The position numbers and the translations under genes are program-made. Of a stretch of 41,100 bases of DNA, positions 1 to 8,617 are shown one piece after another (position 1 is the first letter of the stretch; each line of letters starts with the position of its first letter). Source of the DNA: an uncultured Alphaproteobacteria bacterium (GTDB lineage: Bacteria > Pseudomonadota > Alphaproteobacteria > HIMB59 > GCA-002718135); NCBI GenBank assembly GCA_902592345.1, contig CACJEE010000009.1, positions 1 to 41,100 on the forward strand, in the 5' to 3' direction. A model generated the notes under the pieces. That model made no database searches. It had not been told where the DNA came from and saw nothing but the letters and a program-made list of their open reading frames with translations.

Positions 1-316
1 GTTTAGATAAATTTCCTAGTTTTTCTTGATTTAATAAAGTTCCTGAAGGCGTAAGATATATCTTTTTAGACTCCTTGTTATGTTTTTCTGAAATAGACTT
101 TAGTGCCTTTTCAACTACATCTGGTCTTAAAACCATTCCTGGCCCACCACCAAAAGGCTCATCATCAATACTCATTCGATCATCGATCCCAAATTCATGA
201 AGATTTATAGTATCAATTTTAAAAATATTTTCCTTAAGAGCTTTGCCTATAACAGAATGTTCTAAAATTCCTGGAAACATTTCAGGATATGCTGTTAATA
301 TTTTTACATCAATCAT
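1..316 (-). CDS. trmD: tRNA (guanine37-N1)-methyltransferase TrmD, N-terminal part, cut by the window edge
   Basis: TrmD methylates G37 of tRNAs with SAM and prevents +1 frameshifting. The start codon at 316 opens [14 protein letters not shown], followed by the family motif FGGGPGMV (about residues 55-62) and YLTPSG (about 88-93), part of the SAM-binding trefoil-knot half. Only 105 residues lie inside the window; the family is about 230-250 residues. The gene overlaps the rimM stop by 8 bases, as expected for the rpsP-rimM-trmD operon. The missing C-terminal half is not to the left within view but appears fused to DapF at 2852-3829, so this reading frame may continue into foreign sequence (predicted: the C-terminal end of DapF) just outside the window. 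Identification is sure; completeness is unknown. Confidence 0.9.
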   Translation of the reverse strand, partial: MIDVKILTAYPEMFPGILEHSVIGKALKENIFKIDTINLHEFGIDDRMSIDDEPFGGGPGMVLRPDVVEKALKSISEKHNKESKKIYLTPSGTLLNQEKLGNLSK

Positions 317-821
317 AATTAATAATGCCTTTGATTGGATTTACTATTATTTTTTTATTTTCAATATTGACTGATAGAACATTTTCGTCATTTAAAGGAA
401 TATAAATATTATTTTCTTTATATATAGTTTCTATCAGGTCTCCGGCTCCAAAATTATCAACACTTATTACATTACCAATAAAGTTTCCATTTTCATGACT
501 AATTTTACAACCAATTAAATCATTAATATAATATTCGTTAGATTTGTTTTTAGGAAAATTTTCTTTGGTCACGAATATTTTTTGATTCTTTAAAAGTTCA
601 GCATCATCACGATTGTTACAATGAGATGGAAGTCCTACACATTTTTGATTTCGCATTTGAATAGAATCAAATTTCCATTCTATAGATTGATCATAATTAT
701 AATAATGATCAAGTGATTTAAAAATATCAAAGCTTGATGTTAATAAATTTATTTTAATTTCACCCTTTAACCCAATTGCAGAACCAAAAGTGCCAACATG
801 AACAAAGCTTGATTTGTTCAA
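309..821 (-). CDS. rimM: Ribosome maturation factor RimM
   Basis: RimM binds ribosomal protein S19 and helps assemble the head of the 30S subunit. The 170-aa product has the family layout: an N-terminal barrel beginning with the typical [16 protein letters not shown] (about residues 9-24) and a C-terminal PRC-barrel-like domain (from about residue 95, [10 protein letters not shown]), ending INYD. The length is normal. It overlaps rpsP by 4 bases upstream and trmD by 8 bases downstream, so the three are probably translated as one coupled unit. Identification rests on the N-terminal motif and on operon position. Confidence 0.9.
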   Translation of the reverse strand: MNKSSFVHVGTFGSAIGLKGEIKINLLTSSFDIFKSLDHYYNYDQSIEWKFDSIQMRNQKCVGLPSHCNNRDDAELLKNQKIFVTKENFPKNKSNEYYINDLIGCKISHENGNFIGNVISVDNFGAGDLIETIYKENNIYIPLNDENVLSVNIENKKIIVNPIKGIINYD

Positions 822-1273
822 TTTTTACTCGGTTTTTTTTTATCAGCTTCTGCTTCTACTGGTGCTTCTGCTTCTGCTGGTGCTTCTGCTGGTGCTTCTG
901 CTGGTGCTGGTGCTTCTGCTGGTTCTTTAGAACCTTCTTCTTTTTCTTTAGCAGCTGCTAATCTTTCTTGAGTCTTTTTCTTTGGTAAATGTTTTTTTGT
1001 TTTTTCAGTAATAACTGGTTTTTCAACTACACCTAAATTACTTAAAAATATAGTTACTCTATCCGAAGGTTGTGCTCCTTTTGCCATCCAGTCTTTAGCT
1101 TTTTCAACATCAATCTTTACTCTGTCCGGACTATCTTTTGGCAGCATAGGATTGTAAGTACCTAATTGATCAATGAATTTTCCATCTCTTGCACGTCTTG
1201 AATCTGCTACAACAATCCTATAAAAAGGTCTTTTTTTTGCTCCCCCTCTGGATAATCTTATTCTTACTGGCAT
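818..1273 (-). CDS. rpsP: 30S ribosomal protein S16 with an Ala/Glu/Pro-rich C-terminal tail
   Basis: S16 is a primary-binding protein of the small subunit. The first 80 or so residues are canonical: [20 protein letters not shown], then ADSRRARDG and LGTYNPM. At 151 aa the protein is much longer than the roughly 80-90 aa core. From about residue 90 it becomes lysine-rich and then an imperfect A-E-A-P-type repeat, ending in a basic KKKPSKN. A good ribosome-binding site (AAGGAAA on the minus strand, about 1278-1284) precedes the start. It lies 18 bases downstream of ffh and overlaps rimM by 4 bases. Extended S16 tails are known in Alphaproteobacteria; the tail here looks disordered. Confidence 0.97.
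   Translation of the reverse strand: MPVRIRLSRGGAKKRPFYRIVVADSRRARDGKFIDQLGTYNPMLPKDSPDRVKIDVEKAKDWMAKGAQPSDRVTIFLSNLGVVEKPVITEKTKKHLPKKKTQERLAAAKEKEEGSKEPAEAPAPAEAPAEAPAEAEAPVEAEADKKKPSKN
845..925. repeat. Imperfect 12-base tandem repeat encoding the S16 tail
   Basis: On the plus strand the unit is close to GGTGCTTCTGCT, repeated with changes about six times. Read on the minus strand it encodes the A-E-A-P repeats of the rpsP tail. Such a short in-frame repeat can gain or lose units by slippage without breaking the gene, so tail length may vary between strains. That variation is inferred, not seen. Confidence 0.8.
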
Positions 1274-1291
1274 ACTATTTCCTTTCTTATT

Positions 1292-2656
1292 CTAGTTTAT
1301 TTTGGGCGGGAAGTTTCCTTGCAATTTTTGCATTAAATCATTAGGTATTCCACCCTTACCCATTGATTTCATTCTCTTCATCATTTTCTGTGATTGGAGA
1401 AACTGTTTTAAAAGTTTGTTTACATCTTGAACTTTAGTTCCAGATCCCTTTGAAATTCTAATTTTTCTTGAAGCCTTTATGAGGTTTGGATCGGATCTTT
1501 CCTGCTTAGTCATAGAATTAATGATTGCAATTTGATGATTTATTAGTCTGTCAGATATTTTATTTTCTGCCATCAATTTTTGTGCTTTAGAAACTCCAGG
1601 TAGCATAGATAAAATACCTGAAACGCCTCCCATTTTTCCCATTTGTTTTAACTGGTTTGCAAAATCATCTAAATCAAAATTGCCTTTTGACATTTTCTTT
1701 GCAAATGTTTCCATTTCATCTTGATCAATGTTCTCAGATGCTTTTTCAACAAGACTAACAATATCTCCCATTCCTAAAATTCGTTGAGCAATTCTTTCTG
1801 GGTGAAAAGATTCAAAATTTTCTATTTTTTCTCCAACTCCAATAAACTTTACTGGAGAGTTGGTTATTGACTTAATAGATAAAGCAGCTCCACCCCTACT
1901 ATCTCCATCAACTCGCGTAAGTATAGATCCTGTAATATTAACAGCTTCACTAAAACTTTTTGCCACATTAGCAGCGTCTTGTCCTGTAAGCGCATCTGCA
2001 ACTAATAAAGTTTCTTGAGGCTGAAAAGATTTTTCAATTTCAATTAATTCTTTCATCAAATCTTGATCAACTACTTGTCTTCCAGCAGTATCAAGAATTA
2101 CGACATCAATTAAATTTTTTTTAGCATATTCTAGAGTCTCACTAATTATTTGTTTTACAGATTTTAAATTATGACTAAAAAAATTGACTTGAACTTGTCC
2201 TGCAAGAATTTTTAATTGCTCTTGTGCTGCAGGTCTATAAATATCTGCTGAAGACAGCAAAACTTTTTTCTTAGAAGATTTTACTAAATGATTTGCAAGT
2301 TTTGCAACAGAAGTTGTTTTTCCTGATCCTTGAAGTCCACAAAATAAAATTTTTGTCATCTGAGAGGTAGGAATATTGAGCGGTTGGTTTTCAGATCCAA
2401 GAATATTTACTAACTCATCTTGAACAAGCTTGATGATCATCTGATCAGGCTTTATTGATTTTAACACCTCTTTACCTAAAATGCTTTCCTTAACTGTGCT
2501 AATAAAATCCTTCACAACTATTAAAGCAACATCTGCCTCTAAAAGAGCAATACGAATTTCTCGAAGGGTGGAGTCTAAGTCCGACTCTGATATAACTGCC
2601 TTGCCACGTATACCACGAACAATTTTTTCAAACTTATCATTCAATGTTTCAAACAT
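1292..2656 (-). CDS. ffh: Signal recognition particle protein Ffh (SRP54)
   Basis: Ffh binds the signal sequences of nascent membrane proteins and the SRP RNA, and docks on FtsY in a GTP-dependent way. The 454-aa product shows the N-domain (1-90), the G-domain with P-loop GLQGSGKTT (about 107-115), the RPAAQEQL motif (about 141-148), DTAGR (about 189-193) and the downstream TRVDGD motif, then the methionine-rich M-domain (about 300-454), which includes KMMKRMKSMGKGG for RNA binding. Length is normal. The start at 2656 has GGAG about five bases upstream. It heads the ffh-rpsP-rimM-trmD operon and is transcribed away from the dapF fragment at 2852. Confidence 0.98.
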   Translation of the reverse strand: MFETLNDKFEKIVRGIRGKAVISESDLDSTLREIRIALLEADVALIVVKDFISTVKESILGKEVLKSIKPDQMIIKLVQDELVNILGSENQPLNIPTSQMTKILFCGLQGSGKTTSVAKLANHLVKSSKKKVLLSSADIYRPAAQEQLKILAGQVQVNFFSHNLKSVKQIISETLEYAKKNLIDVVILDTAGRQVVDQDLMKELIEIEKSFQPQETLLVADALTGQDAANVAKSFSEAVNITGSILTRVDGDSRGGAALSIKSITNSPVKFIGVGEKIENFESFHPERIAQRILGMGDIVSLVEKASENIDQDEMETFAKKMSKGNFDLDDFANQLKQMGKMGGVSGILSMLPGVSKAQKLMAENKISDRLINHQIAIINSMTKQERSDPNLIKASRKIRISKGSGTKVQDVNKLLKQFLQSQKMMKRMKSMGKGGIPNDLMQKLQGNFPPKIN

Positions 2657-2665
2657 ATTTCTCCA

Positions 2666-2713
2666 ATAGCGTTGCTACACCAGGGCACGAAACTCGTGGG
2701 CTGATGTACCTAT
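2666..2713 (-). promoter_or_regulatory. Candidate hairpin in the ffh leader, next to its ribosome-binding site
   Basis: An 8-pair stem (2676-2683 with 2701-2708) carries a 2x2 C/C internal loop and a 5-pair apical stem (2686-2690 with 2694-2698) around a 3-base loop. Four more pairs (2666-2669 with 2710-2713) close the base. The one non-Watson-Crick position is G-U on the minus strand but C-A on the plus strand, so the fold suits an RNA read toward ffh. It ends one base from the ffh Shine-Dalgarno GGAG (2661-2664). It could be a translational control element. It lacks the GGAA-tetraloop tip of SRP RNA and I cannot assign it to a riboswitch class I know. Confidence 0.4.
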
Positions 2714-2851
2714 CACAATTGTAACAAGCTTTTTACTTTACAATTTAGGATTTGTAAGAACCCCTCTATTTATTGAGACTAATAAAGTCAAGGTTTCTTA
2801 AAATTTAAAAAATTTCCAGGATTTCTGGGTAAATTAAGGTATAGAGACTTT

Positions 2852-3829
2852 ATGCAAAAAATAGAATTTACAAAAATGCATGGTTTGGGAAATGATTTTG
2901 TTATCATTGATAGAAGATCAAAAAAAATTGAAATAAATGATAATTTAATTCAAAAATTAAGTGATCGCAGAACAGGCGCTGGTTGTGACCAACTAATTAC
3001 CATTAATACTGCAAAAAAAAACGATGTTGATGTTAGTATTGATATTTTTAATCCAGAAGGTGATAAAGCAGAAGCATGTGGAAATGGAACTAGGTGCGTT
3101 GCAAAAATTCTTTTTGATGAAAATAATAAAAAAGAAACTCTAAAAATTATTTCAGACGCAGGGACTTTAATAGCTAAAAAAGCTGGTGATAAAATTAGCG
3201 TTAATATGGGTAAGATGACAACTGACTGGAAAAAAATACCACTTACTAAAGAAATGGATACATTAAATATTCCAATTAATATTGAGGGTTTTGATAAAGG
3301 AGTTGCAGTAAATATAGGCAATCCTCATATTGTTTTTTATGGGAAATCAATTGAAAACATTGATTTAAATACAATAGGACCAATGATAGAAAAACATAAT
3401 TTTTTTCCAAATAAAACTAATGTTGAATTTATCGAAGTAGTAAATTTGAATACAATTAAAATGAAGGTTTGGGAAAGAGCAATAGATGTTTTGGGTTTTG
3501 AGGAAGTTAGTATAGGAAATTATGTCCTGGCTGGAGGAGAGATTGCAGCGCAAGTGTTACTTGAAGGTTGTATTCGTCTCATTCCTGGAGTATTAGGGCA
3601 TCCGGAAAGTTTATTAGAAGAGAGTTTTTCTAATAATCTTCTAGAGTATCCTCATTATACTAGACCTCAGGTCTGGGTGGACTCTCTAGGAAATAAACAT
3701 GATGTACCAGAAGTTTTAACATCAGGTCATCATAGTAATATAAAAAAATGGAGACTAAACAAGTCTATTGAAAAAACTAAAAATATTCGACCAGATATGT
3801 ATATTAATAAGGAACAAAAACAGGACTAG
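2852..3829 (+). CDS. Chimeric ORF: N-terminal diaminopimelate epimerase (DapF) joined in frame to the C-terminal half of TrmD
   Basis: Residues 1-209 are DapF (interconversion of LL- and meso-diaminopimelate in lysine and peptidoglycan synthesis): [12 protein letters not shown] near the start, the first catalytic cysteine C76 in EACGNGTRC, and the late motif MKVWER. DapF should continue with the G-x-x-x-T-x-A-C-G-[ST]-G segment holding the second catalytic cysteine; that is absent. From about residue 210 the protein is instead Trm[12 protein letters not shown] (220-230), [33 protein letters not shown] and the C-terminal RPDM. The joint falls at GAAAGAG (3473-3479), which can encode the E-R found in both families (WERG in DapF, DER in TrmD). 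Neither activity should be intact. The N-terminal half of TrmD lies on the minus strand at 1-316. It is a real inversion or an assembly/amplification chimera. Next gene rplS starts 2 bases after the stop. Confidence 0.88.
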   Translation: MQKIEFTKMHGLGNDFVIIDRRSKKIEINDNLIQKLSDRRTGAGCDQLITINTAKKNDVDVSIDIFNPEGDKAEACGNGTRCVAKILFDENNKKETLKIISDAGTLIAKKAGDKISVNMGKMTTDWKKIPLTKEMDTLNIPINIEGFDKGVAVNIGNPHIVFYGKSIENIDLNTIGPMIEKHNFFPNKTNVEFIEVVNLNTIKMKVWERAIDVLGFEEVSIGNYVLAGGEIAAQVLLEGCIRLIPGVLGHPESLLEESFSNNLLEYPHYTRPQVWVDSLGNKHDVPEVLTSGHHSNIKKWRLNKSIEKTKNIRPDMYINKEQKQD

Positions 3830-3831
3830 AT

Positions 3832-4437
3832 ATGAGCAACTTATTGCAAACGTTTGAAAAAAAACAAATAGAAAAATTAACTGGAAAAAAACGTATTCCT
3901 ACTTTTCGTACCGGAGATACATTAAAGGTAACACTAAGAATTACTGAGGGTGATAAGTCGAGACTTCAAGCATTTGAGGGTATGTGTATTGCAAGAAAAA
4001 ATAATTCAGTAAACTCTAATTTTACAGTTAGAAAACTTTCTCATGGCGAGGGTGTTGAGAGAGTGTTTCCTTTATTTGGTCCAATGATTGAAAAAATTGA
4101 AGTCGTTCGTAAAGGAGATGTAAGAAGGGCTAAACTTTACTATTTAAGAGATAGAACTGGTAAGAAAGCTCGTATTGCTGATCGTGACAGGGGAGATGAG
4201 GCTGATCAATATGCAATGATTGAAGAAGATCCTGTTCAAGAATTAAATTCAAATGAGAGTGAGTCTTCAGTTGAAACAAAACAAGAAACAGCAAATGAAG
4301 TAAAAGAAGTTGAGGCTGTTCAAGATAAGCAACAAGATAAACAAGAAGAAGAATCTTCTGAAGAGCCTAAGTTAGAAGAAAAAAAAGAAGAGGCAACAGC
4401 AGAGGATGCTGAAAATAAAACGGATGAAAAATCCTAA
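3832..4437 (+). CDS. rplS: 50S ribosomal protein L19 with a long acidic C-terminal extension
   Basis: L19 sits at the 30S-50S interface. Residues 1-115 match the family: [20 protein letters not shown] (about 23-42), [24 protein letters not shown] and the C-terminal core motif [15 protein letters not shown]. The usual length is about 115-130 aa. Here 201 aa are reached through an extension from about residue 130 that is very rich in Glu, Gln and Lys and is probably disordered. It lies directly after the TrmD portion of the chimera, which is the normal trmD-rplS order, and overlaps leuC by 14 bases. Confidence 0.97.
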   Translation: MSNLLQTFEKKQIEKLTGKKRIPTFRTGDTLKVTLRITEGDKSRLQAFEGMCIARKNNSVNSNFTVRKLSHGEGVERVFPLFGPMIEKIEVVRKGDVRRAKLYYLRDRTGKKARIADRDRGDEADQYAMIEEDPVQELNSNESESSVETKQETANEVKEVEAVQDKQQDKQEEESSEEPKLEEKKEEATAEDAENKTDEKS

Positions 4438-5827
4438 ACCTAAAACTCTATTTGATAAAATTTGGCATCATCACCTTGTTAACCAACAAGAAGATGGAAC
4501 ATGCCTTATATATATAGATCGTCATTTAGTTCATGAAGTAACAAGCCCACAAGCATTTGAGGGCTTAAGAGATAACAATAGAAAAGTTCATCGTCCTGAA
4601 AGCACATTTGCCGTTGCTGATCATAATGTCCCAACATCTGATAGGTCTAAAGGAATTGATAACGAAGAAAGTAGAATTCAAGTAGAGACACTTGAAAATA
4701 ATTGCAAAGAATTTGGAGTAACAATATTTCCTCTGCTAGATAGAAGACAAGGAATTGTACATATTGTTGGTCCAGAGCAAGGAATAACACAACCAGGTAT
4801 GACCATTGTTTGTGGGGATAGTCATACTGCTACACATGGCGCTTTTGGAGCACTAGCATTTGGTATAGGAACAAGTGAAGTTGAGCATGTTTTAGCAAGT
4901 CAAACTTTAATTCAACAACCTGCAAAAAATATGAAAATTTCAGTTAATGGAAATCTTAAACCTGGAGTGACAGCAAAAGATATAATACTTCATATTATAG
5001 GCTTGATTGGTACAGCTGGTGGCACAGGATATGTTATTGAATATGCAGGTGATGTAATTCATTCACTTAGTATGGAAGGTCGAATGACTATTTGCAATAT
5101 GAGTATAGAAGCAGGGGCTAGAGCAGGTTTGATTGCTCCTGACCAAACTACCTTTGATTATATTGAAGGGAGACCTTATGCTCCAAAAGGTCAAGACTGG
5201 GATAAGGCAATAGAGTTTTGGAAATCATTACCATCAGATGAAAATGCAAAATACGATAAAGAAATAAACATTAAAGCTGAAGAGATCTCACCACAAATTA
5301 CTTGGGGAACAAGTCCACAAGATGTAGTTCCAATTAATGGAAAGGTTCCCAACCCAGAAACTATTGAGGATCTTAATCGAAAAAAAGCTGTTGAGCGTTC
5401 ATTAGAATATATGGGTTTAGAGCCAGATCAAGAAATTGAAAAAATAAAAATTGATAAAGTATTTATTGGTTCTTGCACAAATGGAAGAATAGAAGATTTA
5501 AGAGAAGTTGCTAGAGTTGTTGAGGGAAAAAAAGTATCTGTTGATTCAATGATAGTTCCTGGATCTGGCTTGGTTAAAGAACAAGCTGAGAGCGAAGGTT
5601 TAGATAAAATTTTTATTGATGCAGGATTTGATTGGAGAGAACCTGGCTGCTCAATGTGTCTGGCAATGAATCCAGATCAACTAAAACCAAAAGAAAGATG
5701 TGCCTCAACATCAAATAGAAATTTTGAAGGAAGACAAGGTAGAGAAGGCAGAACTCATTTAGTAAGTCCTGTTATTGCTGCTGCTTCAGCAATTAAAGGA
5801 ACTTTTGCCCAAGAAAGTGATTTGTGA
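4424..5827 (+). CDS. leuC: 3-isopropylmalate dehydratase large subunit LeuC
   Basis: LeuC with LeuD isomerises 2-isopropylmalate to 3-isopropylmalate in leucine synthesis, using a [4Fe-4S] cluster. The 467-aa product shows TLFDKIW at the start, [39 protein letters not shown] and the cluster cysteines C351 (GSCTNGR), C409 and C412 (CSMCLAM). I chose the ATG at 4424 over an in-frame ATG at 4406 because homologues begin a few residues before TL[YF]DK and the total then matches the family length. The start lies inside the end of rplS (14-base overlap). leuD follows with a 1-base stop/start overlap. Confidence 0.97.
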   Translation: MKNPKPKTLFDKIWHHHLVNQQEDGTCLIYIDRHLVHEVTSPQAFEGLRDNNRKVHRPESTFAVADHNVPTSDRSKGIDNEESRIQVETLENNCKEFGVTIFPLLDRRQGIVHIVGPEQGITQPGMTIVCGDSHTATHGAFGALAFGIGTSEVEHVLASQTLIQQPAKNMKISVNGNLKPGVTAKDIILHIIGLIGTAGGTGYVIEYAGDVIHSLSMEGRMTICNMSIEAGARAGLIAPDQTTFDYIEGRPYAPKGQDWDKAIEFWKSLPSDENAKYDKEINIKAEEISPQITWGTSPQDVVPINGKVPNPETIEDLNRKKAVERSLEYMGLEPDQEIEKIKIDKVFIGSCTNGRIEDLREVARVVEGKKVSVDSMIVPGSGLVKEQAESEGLDKIFIDAGFDWREPGCSMCLAMNPDQLKPKERCASTSNRNFEGRQGREGRTHLVSPVIAAASAIKGTFAQESDL

Positions 5828-6429
5828 TGGAAAAATTTGAAATATTAAAAGGGATTGCTGCTCCACTACCCATGATAAATGTTGATACAGATATGATCAT
5901 CCCAAAACAGTTTTTAAAAACAATTAAACGTTCAGGATTAGGTAAAAATCTTTTTCATGAACTTCGTTATGATATGCAAGGCAATATTAAAAATGATTTT
6001 GTTTTAAACTGGGATCCTTATAAACAAGCATCAGTTCTTATTACTGGAGATAATTTTGGTTGTGGATCAAGTAGAGAGCATGCGCCCTGGTCGCTTTTAG
6101 ATTTTGGCTTTAAATGTATTATTGCTCCAAGCTTTGCTGATATTTTTTATAACAATTGTTTTAAAAATGGAATTCTGCCAATTTATCTAAATCAAGATAA
6201 GGTCGACACTTTAATGGAGCAAGCAAATAATAAAAATACTTTAACTATAGACCTTAAAGAACAAAAAATTATTTCTGAAGATGGTAATTCAATTGATTTT
6301 GATATCGATGAATTTAGAAAAAAATGTTTATTAGAAGGTCTGGATGATATTGCTTTAACACTTCAAAAAAAAGAAAAAATAACTCAATACGAAAATAAGC
6401 TCAAATCATCACATCCGTGGATTATTTAA
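5827..6429 (+). CDS. leuD: 3-isopropylmalate dehydratase small subunit LeuD
   Basis: LeuD is the swivelling domain subunit of isopropylmalate isomerase. The 200-aa product has [19 protein letters not shown] near the start, [15 protein letters not shown] in the middle and [18 protein letters not shown], all typical. The ATG at 5827 overlaps the leuC stop in a TGATG arrangement; a GTG at 5824 would add one residue and is less likely. leuB starts on the base after its stop. Length is normal. Confidence 0.97.
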   Translation: MEKFEILKGIAAPLPMINVDTDMIIPKQFLKTIKRSGLGKNLFHELRYDMQGNIKNDFVLNWDPYKQASVLITGDNFGCGSSREHAPWSLLDFGFKCIIAPSFADIFYNNCFKNGILPIYLNQDKVDTLMEQANNKNTLTIDLKEQKIISEDGNSIDFDIDEFRKKCLLEGLDDIALTLQKKEKITQYENKLKSSHPWII

Positions 6430-7542
6430 ATGAGTAATAAAAAAATTCTTGTTTTACCAGGTGACGGAATCGGTAATGAGGTTATGGCAGAAGTTCTTAA
6501 TATAATTGATTGGTTATCCAAAACTCGATCTATGTCATTTGATATATCTGAGAGATTAGTTGGGGGAAAAGCATATGATAAAGAGGGTGACTCTATAAGC
6601 GATTCAACTATGCAAGAAGCATTAGAATCAGATGCAGTTTTGTTTGGTGCAGTTGGAGGACCTCAATGGGATAATGTTGAAAGAGAAAAACGTCCTGAAG
6701 CAGCTCTTTTAAGATTAAGGAAAGAATTAGATTTGTTTGCTAATTTACGACCAGCCGTTGTTCTTGACGCTCTTTCCAAGTCTTCTTCTTTGAAATTAGA
6801 TTTAGTAAAAGGATTAGATATTTTAATAGTAAGAGAACTAACAAGTGGTGTGTATTTTGGTCAGCCAAGGGGAATTACCAAAATTAGTGATACAGAAAGC
6901 AAAGCAATTGATACTCAGGTTTATACTACATCAGAGATAGAAAGGGTTTCAAGAGTTGCATTTGAATTAGCAAAATTAAGAAGAAACAAAGTTTCATCAG
7001 CTGAGAAATCTAATGTTATGGAAACAGGGTTATTTTGGAGAAATATTGTTACTGATTTGCATAGAAATGAATATGCGTCGGTTGAGTTAGAGCACATATT
7101 AGCAGATAATTGTGCAATGCAACTTGTTAGGTACCCAAAACAATTTGATGTTATTCTTACAGACAATCTTTTTGGAGACTTGCTTAGTGATACTGCTGCT
7201 ATGTTAACAGGTTCACTTGGTATGCTTCCTTCAGCATCACTTGGACCAGTAAAAGCAAATGGTACTAGAGCAGCTATGTACGAACCAGTTCATGGAAGTG
7301 CTCCAGATATTGCTGGTCAATCAAAAGCTAACCCACTTGCTATGATTATGAGTTTTGCGATGATGCTTAAATATAGTTTTAATATGGAAGAAGATAGCAA
7401 ACTAATTGAAAAAGCTGTTCAAAATGTTTTGTTAAAAGGTCTAAGAACTGCTGATATTAAGGATGGAGCAGATGAAATTATTTCTACTACAGAAATGGGT
7501 GTTGCTGTTATAGAAGAGTTGAAAATTTTATCAGGAAATTAA
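6430..7542 (+). CDS. leuB: 3-isopropylmalate dehydrogenase LeuB
   Basis: LeuB oxidatively decarboxylates 3-isopropylmalate with NAD+ in leucine synthesis. The 370-aa product has [10 protein letters not shown] at the N-terminus, [21 protein letters not shown], the substrate-binding region [30 protein letters not shown] with metal-binding aspartates, and [13 protein letters not shown] near the C-terminus. It directly abuts leuD and asd with no spare bases, so leuC-leuD-leuB-asd is very probably one transcript. Length is normal. Confidence 0.97.
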   Translation: MSNKKILVLPGDGIGNEVMAEVLNIIDWLSKTRSMSFDISERLVGGKAYDKEGDSISDSTMQEALESDAVLFGAVGGPQWDNVEREKRPEAALLRLRKELDLFANLRPAVVLDALSKSSSLKLDLVKGLDILIVRELTSGVYFGQPRGITKISDTESKAIDTQVYTTSEIERVSRVAFELAKLRRNKVSSAEKSNVMETGLFWRNIVTDLHRNEYASVELEHILADNCAMQLVRYPKQFDVILTDNLFGDLLSDTAAMLTGSLGMLPSASLGPVKANGTRAAMYEPVHGSAPDIAGQSKANPLAMIMSFAMMLKYSFNMEEDSKLIEKAVQNVLLKGLRTADIKDGADEIISTTEMGVAVIEELKILSGN

Positions 7543-8586
7543 ATGAGTCAAAAATATAATGTAGCAGTAGCAGGAGCTACAGGAGCAGTAGGAACGGAGA
7601 TTGTTCAAATTTTAGAACAAAGAGATTTTCCAATTGATAATTTATATTTACTTGCATCCTCAAAATCTAAAGGAAAAAAAATTGAATTTAAAGACAAGGA
7701 AATTTTAGTTGAAGATCTTGCAGAATTTGATTTTAAAAAAGCACACATAGGTTTATTTTCTCCAGGTGGAAAAATTTCTGCAGAATATGCACCTAAAGCT
7801 GCTGAAGCAGGTTGTATAGTTATTGATAATACATCGCATTTTCGAATGCAAAAAAATGTACCTCTAATAGTTCCTGAAGTAAATGCTAATGCGCTTGATG
7901 AATTTTTTCAAGATGAAAATAGAACAAATATTATTTCAAATCCTAATTGCTCAACAATACAAATGGTAGTTGCCTTAAAACCACTTCATGAAAAATCAAT
8001 TATAAACAGAGTTGTTGTGTCCACATATCAAGCAGTATCTGGTGCGGGAAAAACAGGTATGGATGAATTGTTTAATCAAACACAAAACGTTTATGCAAAC
8101 CAAGAATTAAAAAAAGAAAAGTTCACAAAGCAAATTGCATTTAATGCTATTCCACATATTGGAGCTTTTTTAGAAAATGGTAATACTGAAGAAGAACAAA
8201 AAATGATTGATGAGACAAAAAAAATCTTAGATGAAGGTATTAATGTCTCAGCTACATGTGTTAGAACTGCAGTCTTCATAGGTCACTCTGAATCAGTAAA
8301 TATTGAATTTGATTCTCCATTAGACGAAAAGGAAGCACGCGAAATTTTATCAAACTTTGATGGTATTTCTATCATTGATCATAGAAAAGATGAGGGATAT
8401 GTCACTCCAGTTGAAATTGCTGGTGAAGATAAAGTTTATGTAAGCCGAATAAGAAATGATAACTCAGTTGATAATGGATTAAATCTTTGGGTTGTATCCG
8501 ATAATCTTCGTAAAGGCGCAGCTCTAAATGCAGTTCAAATAGCAGAAATTGTGGTAAAAGATTATAATTCTTATTTATCTATTTAA
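7543..8586 (+). CDS. asd: Aspartate-semialdehyde dehydrogenase
   Basis: Asd reduces aspartyl phosphate to aspartate semialdehyde with NADPH, the branch point to lysine/diaminopimelate, threonine and methionine. The 347-aa product shows the nucleotide-binding GATGAVGTEI (about 11-20), VIDNTSHFRM, the catalytic cysteine C136 in SNPNCSTIQM, STYQAVSGAGK and the later NDNSVDNGLNLWVV. It is the last gene of the leuCDB-asd run; 31 bases of AT-rich sequence separate it from the oxygenase gene that follows. Confidence 0.97.
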   Translation: MSQKYNVAVAGATGAVGTEIVQILEQRDFPIDNLYLLASSKSKGKKIEFKDKEILVEDLAEFDFKKAHIGLFSPGGKISAEYAPKAAEAGCIVIDNTSHFRMQKNVPLIVPEVNANALDEFFQDENRTNIISNPNCSTIQMVVALKPLHEKSIINRVVVSTYQAVSGAGKTGMDELFNQTQNVYANQELKKEKFTKQIAFNAIPHIGAFLENGNTEEEQKMIDETKKILDEGINVSATCVRTAVFIGHSESVNIEFDSPLDEKEAREILSNFDGISIIDHRKDEGYVTPVEIAGEDKVYVSRIRNDNSVDNGLNLWVVSDNLRKGAALNAVQIAEIVVKDYNSYLSI

Positions 8587-8617
8587 GTTTTTAAAAATAA
8601 AAATATAATAACTAAAT

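Noticed and set aside
776-961. Plus-strand open frame rich in Cys, Phe and Trp
   Set aside because: It is the antisense reading of the S16 tail repeat; the composition is a by-product of the repeat.
2657-2851. SRP (4.5S) RNA gene beside ffh
   Set aside because: The hairpin has no GGAA tetraloop or the conserved asymmetric loop of SRP RNA; it fits an ffh leader better.
2950-3321. Minus-strand open frame of 123 codons inside the DapF part
   Set aside because: It is antisense to a frame with clear DapF motifs and resembles no protein I know; a shadow frame in AT-rich DNA.
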